Shown piece by piece: positions 17,133 to 26,086 of a stretch of DNA of 64,000 nt. The DNA lies in assembly GCA_003202005.1 (NCBI GenBank), contig QJJF01000012.1, positions 62,001 through 126,000 of the forward strand. Direction: 5' to 3'. The notes below the pieces were generated by a model. It saw nothing but the letters and a program-made list of their open reading frames with translations, was not told where the DNA came from and searched no databases. Position 1 is the first letter of the stretch, and each line of letters starts with the position of its first letter. Source of the DNA: Williamsia faeni (GTDB lineage Bacteria > Actinomycetota > Actinomycetes > Mycobacteriales > Mycobacteriaceae). The position numbers and the translations under genes were made by a program.

Positions 17133-18985
17133 TGCGCGCATCAGGACTTCCGCAGCACACCGACGACGACCTGGTCCGCACCGATCGGCACGGCACCGTG
17201 ATGCAGGGACTGCGCGCCATGGTGTCGGGCGCTGTCGCACATCCGGTACCGGCGACCATCGCGACGGTTGCCGGGGTGATCAATGGCGCGACCATGGTCG
17301 CGGGTGCGATCGCAGTCGGTTATGCGACAGATCAATTCATCATCCCGTCGCTGGAAGCGGGCAGGCTGATCGTCTCCGCGATGTGGATCACGATCGCGGC
17401 CGTACTCGGTATCTCGACCATCCGCTGGATCACCATCGTGATCCGCGGTGTGGCCACCGGACGTGTGCAGTATGCGTCCCAGCAACGGACCCGACGAGCG
17501 GTGACCCGGAAGTACCAACGATTTTCGCTGGACTGGCACCGCGGCCACTCCCCCGGGCAACTGCTGTCCAACGCCGTCTCCGATGTCGAGGCGCACTGGT
17601 CTCCGATGGCGAACTTCTTCTTCGCCGTCGGCATGGTGGCCATGCTGGCGCTCGCCATGGTCCGGCTCTTCGGTTACGACGTCTGGCTCGGTCTGATCGC
17701 GGTGGTGTTGGTCATTGCCGTGTTCGGGATCAACATGCTCTACCAGCGGATGCTGACCCCACGCACCCGGACCGCGCAACGTGCCCGCGCCGATGTCGCA
17801 CGGGTCGCCTACGAGAGCGTCGAAGGCGCCGAGGTGGTGCGCACACTCGCTCTCGCCGACACCGAACGCGATCGATTCGCACCGCGCATCGCCGCCCTGC
17901 GGGAGGCGAACATCAAGGTCGGCAACGTCAGCGGCGTCTTCGATCCGCTCCTCGAATTGCTGCCCACCGGGGCTATTTTGGCAGTGTTGGTGGTCGGTGC
18001 CGGGCGAGTGGTCGACGGGTCCCTGACCGTGGGCACCCTCGTCGAAGTGGTGTATCTGCTGCTCACAATCACCATTCCGCTCAGTGTGATCAGCCGGTTC
18101 CTCGGGATGCTGCCGATGTCGGCGGCCGGCGGCGAACGGGTGAGCGCAGTGCTGGCCAGTGGCGAGGAACCGGCCCACGGTGACCAGGTTCTCCCCGGAG
18201 TCGGGGCGACGGCGGTATCGGTCCGCGGCGCCGGTCTGATCCGCGGCGGCACCCACGTGCTGCGCGACGTCAGCTTCGACCTGTTTCCCGGCGAGGTCGT
18301 GGCCGTGGTCGGCGCGACGGGGTCGGGCAAGACCAGCATCTGCGAGCTCGTGGTCCGGCTCACCGACTCCCACTCCGGATCCGTCACGCACAACGACATC
18401 CCGGTGGCGGACTTCGCCGAGAACGCTATCCCCGACGGCACTGCGCTGGTGCCGCAGACCGCGTTTCTGTTCACCGGCTCGGTGCGCGAGAACGTCACCA
18501 TGTGGAACGACCACAGCGACGACGAGGTGTGGGAGGCGTTGCGGCAGGCCCGGATCGACGAGTTCGTCCGCGGCCGTGCTGATGGTCTCGATCATGCGGT
18601 GGGCGAAATGGGTGCCGGATTGTCCGGTGGTCAGCGCCAACGCATCGCTCTGGCCCGCGCCCTGATCCGGCGGCCTCAACTCCTGGTCCTCGACGACGCC
18701 ACCTCCGCGCTCGACCCGGTGGTCGAGGCCGAGGTTCTCACCAGCATCGCCGCCCTGGCAGCCGCACCGGACGGACCGACGATCCTGGTGGTCGCGGCGC
18801 GGTCGGATTCGCTCGCTCTCGCCGATCGCGTGCTCTTCGTCCGCGACGGCACGATCGTGGACAGCGGCCCGCACGACGACGTCGCGGCCCGGCAGGACGA
18901 CTACCGCCGCATCGTCACCGCCTATTCCGCCGGGTCAGCTGACCTGCACTCCGATGCCGAGGAGAGCCATGCCGGCGCTTGCTGA
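17132..18985 (+). CDS. ABC exporter half-transporter, degenerate ATP site (subunit 1)
   Basis: Fused TMD-NBD protein of 617 aa. Six transmembrane helices (about residues 38-350) precede an NBD with Walker A GATGSGKT (about 394), Q-loop VPQTAFLF, signature LSGGQRQR and Walker B LLVLDDATSALD. The catalytic Glu after Walker B is Asp, and the switch His of the usual A-H-R motif is Ala (VAARSDS). These marks denote the degenerate half of heterodimeric exporters. The GTG at 17129 is an alternative start. The partner at 18969 has the intact residues. Being inside an importer/oxygenase operon, it may export a product or toxic by-product. Confidence 0.82.
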   Translation: MRASGLPQHTDDDLVRTDRHGTVMQGLRAMVSGAVAHPVPATIATVAGVINGATMVAGAIAVGYATDQFIIPSLEAGRLIVSAMWITIAAVLGISTIRWITIVIRGVATGRVQYASQQRTRRAVTRKYQRFSLDWHRGHSPGQLLSNAVSDVEAHWSPMANFFFAVGMVAMLALAMVRLFGYDVWLGLIAVVLVIAVFGINMLYQRMLTPRTRTAQRARADVARVAYESVEGAEVVRTLALADTERDRFAPRIAALREANIKVGNVSGVFDPLLELLPTGAILAVLVVGAGRVVDGSLTVGTLVEVVYLLLTITIPLSVISRFLGMLPMSAAGGERVSAVLASGEEPAHGDQVLPGVGATAVSVRGAGLIRGGTHVLRDVSFDLFPGEVVAVVGATGSGKTSICELVVRLTDSHSGSVTHNDIPVADFAENAIPDGTALVPQTAFLFTGSVRENVTMWNDHSDDEVWEALRQARIDEFVRGRADGLDHAVGEMGAGLSGGQRQRIALARALIRRPQLLVLDDATSALDPVVEAEVLTSIAALAAAPDGPTILVVAARSDSLALADRVLFVRDGTIVDSGPHDDVAARQDDYRRIVTAYSAGSADLHSDAEESHAGAC

Positions 18986-20783
18986 TCTCAGTGCGGCCTC
19001 ACCGCTCTCGCTGGTACGCACCGGGATCCGACTCACCCCGGTGCTGGTGTCGGGGCTACTTGTCACCACGATCGCGGCGGTGATGGCCGGCGCCGGGCGC
19101 ATCGTGGCACCGCTGACGGTGCAGTATGCAATCGACCATGGGTTGAGCGATCCGGATCATCCGCACTCGTCCGTGGTGACCAATGCTGTGGCAGTGGGCG
19201 GTGCCGCGCTCGTGGTCGCTGCACTGGCCTCGATGCTGATGAATGTCCGGCTGTACCGGCGCGTCGAGCTGGCCTGTGAATCGTTGCGGGCCAAGGGTTT
19301 GGCACGTATTCATTCAATGGACCAGGCGACCGTCGCCACGAGCCGCAGCGCTGACCTGATGTCGCGGTTGACCAGCGATGTCGACACGGTGTCCACGTTC
19401 GCCCAGACCGGTGGCGTGGTACTGCTGACCAACATCGCGCAGATGCTCATCGCCGCCGCGATCATGCTGGTGTATTCGTGGCAGCTGTCGCTGGCCGTGT
19501 TCGCGGTCACCGCCCTCGTGGTCGGTGTCATGCGGTTGTTGCACAACGTCATTGTCCGTCGTTTCGATGTGGTTCGCGACCGGATCTCCCTGCTGCAGTC
19601 CGCCATTGCCGAGACCGTGCACGGCGCCGCGGTGATTCGATCGACCAGTTCGTCGGCGCGGGTGCAGACCCGGATCGACGGCGCCATCTCCGAAGTTCAC
19701 CGGTCTCAGAAGAAGGTCCTCGTCCCGCTACACCTGAACACCTCGCTCGGGGAGGTCGCGATCGCGTCGGTGACGGTCGTGGTGATCGTCGGCGGAGTGT
19801 GGTTGTCCACCAGCGTTGTTCCGGGTGAACTGAACACCGGAGAACTGGTGGCGATGGTGTTCCTGGTGACGTTCTTCGTCCGCCCGCTGCAGTTGCTCAT
19901 CACGATGCTCGGTGAGGCGCAGAACGCGGCGGCCGGGTGGCGGCGGGCGATGGAGATCGTGCTGACCGAGTCGGTGACGATCGACGCCGGCGATTCCACC
20001 GCGCCGAACCCCGGACCCATCGAGGTCGACGTCACCGATGCCGTCGTGCGCTACGGGTCCGGCCCGGTGGTGTTCGACGGCTTGTCGGTGCACATCGGGG
20101 CCGGCGAACATGTCGCCGTGGTGGGCGAGACCGGTTCGGGGAAAAGCACATTCGCGAAGATGATCAGTCGCACGATCACGATGTCGAGTGGTCAGGTGGC
20201 GCTGTCCGGGGTGCCTCTGCAGCAGATCGCCGACACCGAACTGCATGGCCGACTTGCGATTGTGCCGCAGCATCCGTTCCTGTTCGACACCACCGTCGGA
20301 GACAACATCGCCATCGGTGTCCCCGGCGCCGGCCCGGCCGAGGTCAACGAGGTGATCGATTCCCTGGGACTGCGGGACTGGCTCGCCGCGCTGCCCGATG
20401 GGCTGAGCACGCAGGTGGGACTGCGCGGAGACCTGCTGTCGGCCGGGGAACGGCAACTCGTGGCGCTGGCCCGAACTGCGCTCGTGGACCCCGATCTGCT
20501 GATTCTGGACGAGGCGACCAGCGGACTCGATCCGGCGACCGATGTCCGGGTGCAGCATGCGCTGGCCACCCTCACCCGTGGCCGGACCACCATCTCGATC
20601 GCACACCGGATGGTCACCGCCCGGGCTGCCGATCGGATCCTGGTGTTCGAGGCCGGGAAGATCGTCGAATCCGGTTCGCACGAAGTACTTCTCGCAGCGG
20701 GCGGTGCCTATGCGTCGCTCTACCGGGTGTGGGCAGTTCATGCCGATCCCGTCTCCTCACATCTCGAAAGGACTTCGCCATGA
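18969..20783 (+). CDS. ABC exporter half-transporter, catalytic subunit 2
   Basis: TMD-NBD protein of 604 aa, complementing the gene at 17132. The NBD has Walker A GETGSGKST (about residue 388), Q-loop VPQHPFLFDTT, an LSAGERQ signature in place of LSGGQ, Walker B LLILDEATSGLDP with the catalytic Glu, and the A-H-R switch His. Together the pair has one consensus and one altered ATP site, as in TM287/288-like exporters. ATG 18969 is preferred over ATG 18954 because GAGGAG lies just upstream at 18959-18964. Overlaps the previous gene by 17 nt and the next by 4. Confidence 0.82.
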   Translation: MPALADLSAASPLSLVRTGIRLTPVLVSGLLVTTIAAVMAGAGRIVAPLTVQYAIDHGLSDPDHPHSSVVTNAVAVGGAALVVAALASMLMNVRLYRRVELACESLRAKGLARIHSMDQATVATSRSADLMSRLTSDVDTVSTFAQTGGVVLLTNIAQMLIAAAIMLVYSWQLSLAVFAVTALVVGVMRLLHNVIVRRFDVVRDRISLLQSAIAETVHGAAVIRSTSSSARVQTRIDGAISEVHRSQKKVLVPLHLNTSLGEVAIASVTVVVIVGGVWLSTSVVPGELNTGELVAMVFLVTFFVRPLQLLITMLGEAQNAAAGWRRAMEIVLTESVTIDAGDSTAPNPGPIEVDVTDAVVRYGSGPVVFDGLSVHIGAGEHVAVVGETGSGKSTFAKMISRTITMSSGQVALSGVPLQQIADTELHGRLAIVPQHPFLFDTTVGDNIAIGVPGAGPAEVNEVIDSLGLRDWLAALPDGLSTQVGLRGDLLSAGERQLVALARTALVDPDLLILDEATSGLDPATDVRVQHALATLTRGRTTISIAHRMVTARAADRILVFEAGKIVESGSHEVLLAAGGAYASLYRVWAVHADPVSSHLERTSP

Positions 20784-21898
20784 CAGTGCAGAGCGCAGCC
20801 GAAAGGCGCACGGCGGCTGCCACATCGGCACCCACTCGGATCAAGCTCGGCTTCAATTCCCGGGTGGCCTTCCCGTCCGGCCCCGGCAACGCCGAACGCG
20901 GGCTGCGCGACGGCATCGAATTGTTCCGGGTCGCCGAACAACTCGGCTACGACTCGGGCTGGGTGTACCAGCGTCACTTCGACAACTACCTGGCCAATCC
21001 CCTCACGTTCCTCACCGCGGTGGGTCAGCACACCTCGCGGATCAGGCTCGGAACCGCGATCATCGCGATGCGCTACGAAGATCCGTTGCTTCTCGCCGAG
21101 GCCGCCGCCACCGCGGACCTGCTGACCGGGCGGCGCCTGGAACTCGCGATCGGCACCGGACAGGGCAATTTCGACGCGCTGTTCGCCAGGGACCCCGCCA
21201 ACGGACGAACCGAATCGCGGCAACGCCTGGCCCGCTTTCTGTCCGCGATCACCGGTGAGGTACTCGGCGTCGTGGACCGAGCAGATCAGGGCGCACCCGT
21301 CGGCACCGAACTGCGGATCAGTCCGCAGAGTGAGACCCTCATCGACCGCATCTGGTACGGCGCCGGATCCATCGAGTCGTCCGCCCGAACCGGTGGCCAG
21401 GGCCTGAACATGTTGCTCGGAACCATCATTCAGGACGCAGTCCCCGGAACCGTCGGCGACTATCACGCCGAGGCGATCGCCGAATATCGACGCACCTACA
21501 CCGGCAGCAAACCGCGAGTCGGGGTGAGCCGGTCGGTGCTCCCCGCCACCAACTCCGAACTGGCCACCCTCTATCGTGACTACGACATCCAGCGACAGAC
21601 GCAGGGTCCCGCCGCGGCCCGGCCGGACGGCGCCCTGGCCCCCACCGCACTGCCGACGGGTATGACAGTGGTTCCCGCACTCCGCGGAACGCCGTCACAG
21701 GTGGTCGACATGCTCGCAGCCGATGCCTCGGTGACGGCCAGTGACGAACTGGTGTTGTTCCTGCCGCCGTCGTTCACCCTGAGCCAGAACATTCGATTGC
21801 TCGAAGACGTCGCACAAACCGTTGCACCACACATTGGTTGGAGTCCCCAGACCAATTCCGAGGATCCCCTATCCACCGAACAAGAGAGCGCATCATGA
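20780..21898 (+). CDS. LLM-class flavin-dependent oxidoreductase (second in operon)
   Basis: TIM-barrel flavin oxidoreductase of 372 aa. Features are LFRVAEQLGYDSGWVYQRHF, VGQHTSRIRLGTAIIAMRYEDPLLLAEAAATADLLTGRRLELAIGTGQG (about residues 80-128) and a C-terminal TPSQVVDMLAADASV segment. It belongs to a branch different from the SsuD-like enzyme at 8376: it lacks the HLISGG-D-E-Q stretch. Reduced flavin or F420 is the expected cofactor. Two LLM oxygenases in one operon suggest two successive oxidations. Coupled to both neighbours by 4-nt overlaps. Confidence 0.75.
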   Translation: MTVQSAAERRTAAATSAPTRIKLGFNSRVAFPSGPGNAERGLRDGIELFRVAEQLGYDSGWVYQRHFDNYLANPLTFLTAVGQHTSRIRLGTAIIAMRYEDPLLLAEAAATADLLTGRRLELAIGTGQGNFDALFARDPANGRTESRQRLARFLSAITGEVLGVVDRADQGAPVGTELRISPQSETLIDRIWYGAGSIESSARTGGQGLNMLLGTIIQDAVPGTVGDYHAEAIAEYRRTYTGSKPRVGVSRSVLPATNSELATLYRDYDIQRQTQGPAAARPDGALAPTALPTGMTVVPALRGTPSQVVDMLAADASVTASDELVLFLPPSFTLSQNIRLLEDVAQTVAPHIGWSPQTNSEDPLSTEQESAS

Positions 21899-22641
21899 CA
21901 ACCTCAACGACCACCGCCACCGATTCGTGGACCGACAGCTGGCAGGCCTGGCACGTCGAACGCATCACCGCCGCGACCAGCACCCATGGGCTTGCGTCGG
22001 TGACCGGCACTCACTGGCTGGGCGAGGAGCCCCTCGAGATCGATTCGGTGCCCGGGACATGGACCACGCGAGATGGCAAGGCCGTCAACGCGAATTCAGA
22101 CGGTACCGAGATCACACTGGCACCGGGTGAGACCTACGTGATCGACCGGCTTCGGCTGACCACCCTCGGCCGCGACGGACAGATCGCGATCCGGGTGTTC
22201 GATCCCCAGGCTCCGACCCGCGCCGGCCTGGCCGGGATCGATGCTTTTGAACCCGATCCCGCCTGGGTGATCACCGGCGTCGTCGAGTCCGTCGGCAACG
22301 ACCTCCCGTTCGAGCATGTGGACGGATTTGTCGCCGCGAAGAACACCGTGCAACTTCGGATCACGGTCGACGGCAGTGAGCGGACAGTGACGGCGATCGC
22401 CGCACCTGACGGTAGCGCCCAGATCGTGTTCGCCGACAGCACCAATGGCAACGAGACACAGCGGTTCCGGTTCCTGAATGTGGAGGTCGGCGACGTCGGC
22501 GACATCGTGACCATCGACTTCAACCGGGCATTCCTGCCGCCCTGCACCTTCACCGATCACTTCCTGTGCCCGCTGCCGCCGGCGGAGAACCGATTCGACT
22601 TCCCGGTACGTGCAGGTGAGAGCAAGCTGGTCCAGCACTAG
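21895..22641 (+). CDS. DUF1684 family protein
   Basis: Soluble protein of 248 aa, start ATG 21895 overlapping the previous stop. The family pattern is clear: W-x-V-E-R-I near the N-terminus, GLASVTGTHWLGEEP (about residues 34-48), RLRLTTLGRDGQIAIRVFDP (about 83-102) and the C-terminal DFNRAFLPPCTFTDHFLCPLPP (about 210-231) with two Cys. No signal peptide, although many family members are lipoproteins. Biochemical function is not known to me. As the last gene of the oxygenase/ABC operon it probably acts on or binds the same metabolite. Confidence 0.8.
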   Translation: MTTSTTTATDSWTDSWQAWHVERITAATSTHGLASVTGTHWLGEEPLEIDSVPGTWTTRDGKAVNANSDGTEITLAPGETYVIDRLRLTTLGRDGQIAIRVFDPQAPTRAGLAGIDAFEPDPAWVITGVVESVGNDLPFEHVDGFVAAKNTVQLRITVDGSERTVTAIAAPDGSAQIVFADSTNGNETQRFRFLNVEVGDVGDIVTIDFNRAFLPPCTFTDHFLCPLPPAENRFDFPVRAGESKLVQH

Positions 22642-22648
22642 CAACCTG

Positions 22649-22723
22649 CCCTGAGATCGCCCCCGAGAACATAGGCCGCTGGCATATTGCCATCTGCTAT
22701 CCCAGATCGGGACGATCTCAGGG
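22649..22723. repeat. 75-bp palindromic repeat, copy A
   Basis: Imperfect inverted repeat opening with CCCTGAGATCG and closing with CGATCTCAGGG, with a centre containing GGCATATTGCCATCTGCTA. A second copy of exactly 75 bp in the same orientation lies at 23562-23636. The two flank the DUF559-type gene, whose stop codon (complement of 22718-22720) falls inside copy A. Confidence 0.85.
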
Positions 22724-23524
22724 CCGGATGCGATGGCGCCCGGCCCGGGTGATCGCGCGCACGTCGGCGAGCACGTCGTCCCAGCCATAGAGTACGTCGT
22801 CATAGGTGATCCGCATGGTCAGCCATCTGCCCAGGAGCGCCTTGCGGTCCCGGTGCCGATCATTTTGGTAGTTGGCCAGACTCGTGTGGTGCTCTTTGCT
22901 ATCGCACTCGATCAGCAGGCGCCCGACCCGTAGATCGACATGGCCGACGTCCGGAATCTGCGGTTGCACATGGACAGTGAACCCCGCCGCCCGCAACCTC
23001 AGCCGGGCAAACGACTCCGTCCCGGATTGGGAACTCGGATCACACCTCGCCATCAGCTCACGTATCCGGTACGGCACAGTCCCCATCGCGCTCTGGAGAT
23101 CGGAGACCGTCAGGTTTGCCGTGTTCATTGCCGAGTCACAGACAACAATCCAATCCTCGGCTTTCATGCATTTCACCGCGCAATCCAGGGCGATCGGCAC
23201 CGTATCGAGCGCTGTGACCACAGGGAGCGGGCGGCCTGATCCCTGACAACTACGCCCACGCGGCTTTTTGCCATATTTGCTGAATCGCGCATGGACACCG
23301 TCGTAGCCAGGGGGTACCCAGAGTCCGTGCCGGCGCAGCGCCGACACACAACCGAGTGCTCCTCCCCTTCGGACTGCTTCCACCACAGCGGCATCCGCGA
23401 TCGGAGTCGCATACCAGCCGGGACGCAGCCGAATCAGCGATCCGTCTCGGACCTGCTTGCGAACATCCCAGTCGTCGAGTCCCAATTGCCGCAGTTCAGC
23501 CAAGCTGAAAACACCAAACTTCAT
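22718..23524 (-). CDS. AbiEi-like / DUF559 (PD-(D/E)XK-like) protein
   Basis: Protein of 268 aa from ATG 23524. The longer frame to 23797 runs through the flanking repeat and is rejected. The N-terminal part (VFSLAELRQLGLDDWDVRKQVRDGSLIRLRPGWYA) is the winged-helix pattern of AbiEi-type antitoxin/regulator domains. The C-terminal DUF559-like part (about 185-260) has VDLRVGRLLIECDSKEHHTSLANYQNDRHRD, with D-x22-E-x-D spacing resembling a Vsr/PD-(D/E)XK nuclease core. Such proteins are common in actinobacteria, often scattered and in multiple copies; function unproven. No AbiEii toxin is adjacent. It is bracketed by two 75-bp palindromic repeats, suggesting a mobile cassette. Confidence 0.7.
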   Translation of the reverse strand: MKFGVFSLAELRQLGLDDWDVRKQVRDGSLIRLRPGWYATPIADAAVVEAVRRGGALGCVSALRRHGLWVPPGYDGVHARFSKYGKKPRGRSCQGSGRPLPVVTALDTVPIALDCAVKCMKAEDWIVVCDSAMNTANLTVSDLQSAMGTVPYRIRELMARCDPSSQSGTESFARLRLRAAGFTVHVQPQIPDVGHVDLRVGRLLIECDSKEHHTSLANYQNDRHRDRKALLGRWLTMRITYDDVLYGWDDVLADVRAITRAGRHRIRP

Positions 23525-23561
23525 ACCTATCGGACGCACGGCGGACCATCGGTGGCCCACC

Positions 23562-23636
23562 CCCTGAGATCGTCCCCGAGAGCATCTACCGCCGGCATAT
23601 TGCCATCTGCTACCCCAGATCGCGACGATCTCAGGG
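23562..23636. repeat. 75-bp palindromic repeat, copy B
   Basis: Direct repeat of copy A (22649-22723), same length and orientation, differing at scattered positions. Termini CCCTGAGATCGTC and GACGATCTCAGGG are perfect 13-bp complements. It lies 37 nt upstream of the DUF559-type start and 22 nt upstream of the FMO-like gene. Confidence 0.85.
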
Positions 23637-23658
23637 CCCGTCGTGTCACACTTCGCCG

Positions 23659-25143
23659 ATGAAGGGAAGCGTTGCGGTGATCGGCGCCGGGCCAGGTGGG
23701 CTGGTCGCGGCGCGGTGGCTGCTCGCGCAAGGCTTCGATCCGACGATCTTCGAACAGGGCCCGATGGTCGGCGGGCAATGGACCGGCCTCGGCGCACAAA
23801 GTGGCATCTGGCCGACCATGTACACCAACACCAGTCGTGTCCTGACGGCTTTCAGCGATCTCGAGCACGTCACCGACCGGGCGTTTCTGCCATTCACGGA
23901 GATCCGCACCTACCTGCAGCGGTACGCGGAGATGTTCGATCTCATCACGCGGACCCGGTTCGGCACGCGGGTCGACCTCCTCAGCCGCGACGGTGACGGA
24001 TGGCTGGTGAGCCACAGCGGTACCACCGAGCGGTTCAACCGGGTGGTGGTGGCCAGCGGCCGTTTCCAGAAGCCGGCGATCCCGGACGTGCCGGGGCTCG
24101 ACACGTTCGACGGCCCGGCGGGGGTCATCTCGTCCTATGACTACCCGGGTTCGGCCCCCTTCCGCGGCCTCCGAGTCCTGGTGGCCGGCTGCGCAATCAG
24201 TGCGCTCGAGATAGCCGCCGAACTCACCCAGCTGGGCGCCGACCGGGTCGTGCTCACCCAACGGCGCCAGCGGTACGTCCTGCCGAAGTTCGCCGCCGGG
24301 GTTCCCTCGGACCACCGGATCTTCACGCGCTATGGCGCCCTCGCCAACGAGACGCTCGCGCCTCCTGAGATCGATCGGCAATTGAAGGAAATCGTGGTCG
24401 AGGCCGGTGGCAGCCCGGAGCAGTACGGTGCCCCGGTGCCGAATCCGTCGCTCTTCGCGGCCGGGGTCACCCTCAACCAGCAGTTCCTGCCGCTGGTGGC
24501 CGAGGGCCGAATCACCGTGCGCCCGTGGATCGAATCGATCAGCGGTGGGGTCGTGGCGTTCAGCGATGGAGAAAGCGAGGAATTCGACGGCCTGGTATTC
24601 GGCACCGGCTTCGATCTGGACATCCCGTTTCTCGACGAGGACATCCGCACCACCCTGAACATCGACGCCGTGCATCTGGATGCGGACCGGTACACCTTTC
24701 ACCCCGAGCTCCCGAACTTGGCCTTCATGGGTATGTGGGACCAGTCCGGCGGGTTCTTCGTGCCGCTGGAACTGCAGGCGCGATGGCTGGCGTACACGTG
24801 GGGCGGAGTCATTCCGCCGATCGACGATGCCGAGCAGCGGCAGGCGATCGCGGCCTACCGGGCGCGGCGCGGTCTGCCCCAGAAAAGTCGCATGAACCTG
24901 GCCGCAGTGACTTTCGCGCGGGCAGCCGGTGTCGAACCGCGACCGGACAACTGGCCCGACCTGCGACGGGCGCTGCTCTTCGGCCCACTGGCCCCGAGTT
25001 GCTTCCGGCTCGAGGGTCCCGATGCGCTCCCGGACGCTCCGGACCGGTTCGCGCAGGAGGCCGCGGCCTTCGGTGCGATCACGTCGAACGAGTTCACTGA
25101 GCGCGAGACGCGCTACTGGTCGATGGTCGAGAGTTTGCAGTGA
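23659..25143 (+). CDS. Flavin-containing monooxygenase-like protein (class B)
   Basis: FAD/NAD(P)-binding protein of 494 aa. The FAD motif [15 protein letters not shown] (residues 6-20) and GGQW (about 38) are intact. The FMO fingerprint F-x-G-x3-H-x3-Y is degenerate: in [13 protein letters not shown] the His position is Val. The second dinucleotide motif is [14 protein letters not shown], so its second Gly is missing. Later [12 protein letters not shown] fits the third conserved motif of this family. It may use NADPH differently or oxidise an N- or S-containing compound. It precedes the SsuB-type ATPase gene by 76 nt, and co-regulation with the importer is possible. Confidence 0.7.
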   Translation: MKGSVAVIGAGPGGLVAARWLLAQGFDPTIFEQGPMVGGQWTGLGAQSGIWPTMYTNTSRVLTAFSDLEHVTDRAFLPFTEIRTYLQRYAEMFDLITRTRFGTRVDLLSRDGDGWLVSHSGTTERFNRVVVASGRFQKPAIPDVPGLDTFDGPAGVISSYDYPGSAPFRGLRVLVAGCAISALEIAAELTQLGADRVVLTQRRQRYVLPKFAAGVPSDHRIFTRYGALANETLAPPEIDRQLKEIVVEAGGSPEQYGAPVPNPSLFAAGVTLNQQFLPLVAEGRITVRPWIESISGGVVAFSDGESEEFDGLVFGTGFDLDIPFLDEDIRTTLNIDAVHLDADRYTFHPELPNLAFMGMWDQSGGFFVPLELQARWLAYTWGGVIPPIDDAEQRQAIAAYRARRGLPQKSRMNLAAVTFARAAGVEPRPDNWPDLRRALLFGPLAPSCFRLEGPDALPDAPDRFAQEAAAFGAITSNEFTERETRYWSMVESLQ

Positions 25144-25191
25144 TGCCATACGCCCACTGAGAGAGCGCGGTAACGCCGGTGTAATCCGGAA

Positions 25192-25213
25192 GAAACCCCA
25201 GCGGCCTAACGTC
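25192..25213 (+). promoter_or_regulatory. Leaderless promoter motif of the importer ATPase gene (copy 1 of shared motif)
   Basis: GAAACC-N4-CGGCCTAACGTC, also found at 27844-27865 before the binding-protein gene, with only the four spacer bases differing. TAACGT at 25207-25212 is the likely -10 box, with 7 nt to the ATG at 25220, which implies a leaderless transcript. Confidence 0.55.
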
Positions 25214-25219
25214 CCGATC

Positions 25220-26086
25220 ATGAGCCCTGCTGACTCCACGGGAGCAACACAGACGGACGCGGAACGATCCGTCGCAGCCAAGAAAAGCCGCCCCCTGGGC
25301 ACCGGGATCAACATCTCGGGCCTGACCAAGGAGTTCAAGACCAGCGGCCTGCGCGGCGGATCATCGGTGACTGCCCTCCATGATGTCGACCTGCAAACCT
25401 CCGAGGGCGCATTTCTCTCTTTGCTGGGCCCGTCCGGTTGCGGCAAGTCGACGGTGCTCCGGATCCTCGCCGGGCTCGAGGAGTCCACCGCCGGCACCGC
25501 ATTGATGAATGGACGCTCGCCCAGAGAGCTGCAGTCCCAGCACGAACTCGGTATCGCGTTCCAGGACTCCGCGCTGCTGCCGTGGCGCAGCGTGGAAGCA
25601 AACATCAAACTGCCGCTTCAGGTCGCGGGTATCCCCGTCGACAAGGATGCCATCACCGACCTGATCGAACTCGTCGGACTCAAGGGTTTCGAGAAGGCAA
25701 AACCGGCCACGTTGTCCGGCGGTATGCGTCAGCGCGTGTCGATTGCGCGCGCCCTGGTCGTTAAGCCGACCGCCCTGCTCCTCGACGAACCGTTCGGCGC
25801 CCTCGACGACATGACCCGGCAACGACTGAACATCGAACTTCTCCGGATCTGGACCGAAAAGCCCGCAACCACACTGATGGTCACCCACGGCATCGGCGAG
25901 GCCGTCTTTCTCTCCGATGTGGTTGCCGTGATGAGCCCGCGTCCGGGGACGATCCTGGAAACCGTCACGATCGACCTGCCACGTCCACGCGTGCCCGACA
26001 TGATGCGGACACACGAATTCCACGCCCTGCACGATCACCTCAGCGGTCTTCTGTTCGGCAGCAAGGGATCGGCAGGGGTGGCGTGA
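25220..26086 (+). CDS. ABC transporter ATP-binding protein, SsuB/TauB/ThiZ-type
   Basis: ATPase of 288 aa, start ATG 25220. Walker [12 protein letters not shown] (about residue 70), Q-loop [17 protein letters not shown], signature [15 protein letters not shown] (about 166) and Walker [16 protein letters not shown] are intact. The DSALLPW and GALDDMTR stretches are diagnostic for the SsuB/TauB nitrate-sulfonate-pyrimidine subfamily. It energises the two permeases downstream. The 30-residue polar N-terminal extension is unusual but probably real given the -10 box 7 nt before this ATG. The next gene overlaps by 4 nt. Confidence 0.85.
   Translation: MSPADSTGATQTDAERSVAAKKSRPLGTGINISGLTKEFKTSGLRGGSSVTALHDVDLQTSEGAFLSLLGPSGCGKSTVLRILAGLEESTAGTALMNGRSPRELQSQHELGIAFQDSALLPWRSVEANIKLPLQVAGIPVDKDAITDLIELVGLKGFEKAKPATLSGGMRQRVSIARALVVKPTALLLDEPFGALDDMTRQRLNIELLRIWTEKPATTLMVTHGIGEAVFLSDVVAVMSPRPGTILETVTIDLPRPRVPDMMRTHEFHALHDHLSGLLFGSKGSAGVA

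Noticed and set aside
17141-18874. 577-codon antisense frame over the ABC half-transporter
   Set aside because: Shadow of a clear ABC exporter gene; rich in His/Asp/Gly with no recognisable domain.
17132-20783. The two half-transporters as CydDC (partner of cydAB at 40 kb)
   Set aside because: They lie in a different operon 20 kb away, coupled to oxygenase and importer genes; nothing in the sequence indicates CydDC beyond the general ABC exporter layout.
23525-23797. N-terminal extension of the DUF559-type protein to 23797
   Set aside because: The added 91 residues are translated repeat and antisense FMO sequence; the AbiEi-like domain begins at ATG 23524.
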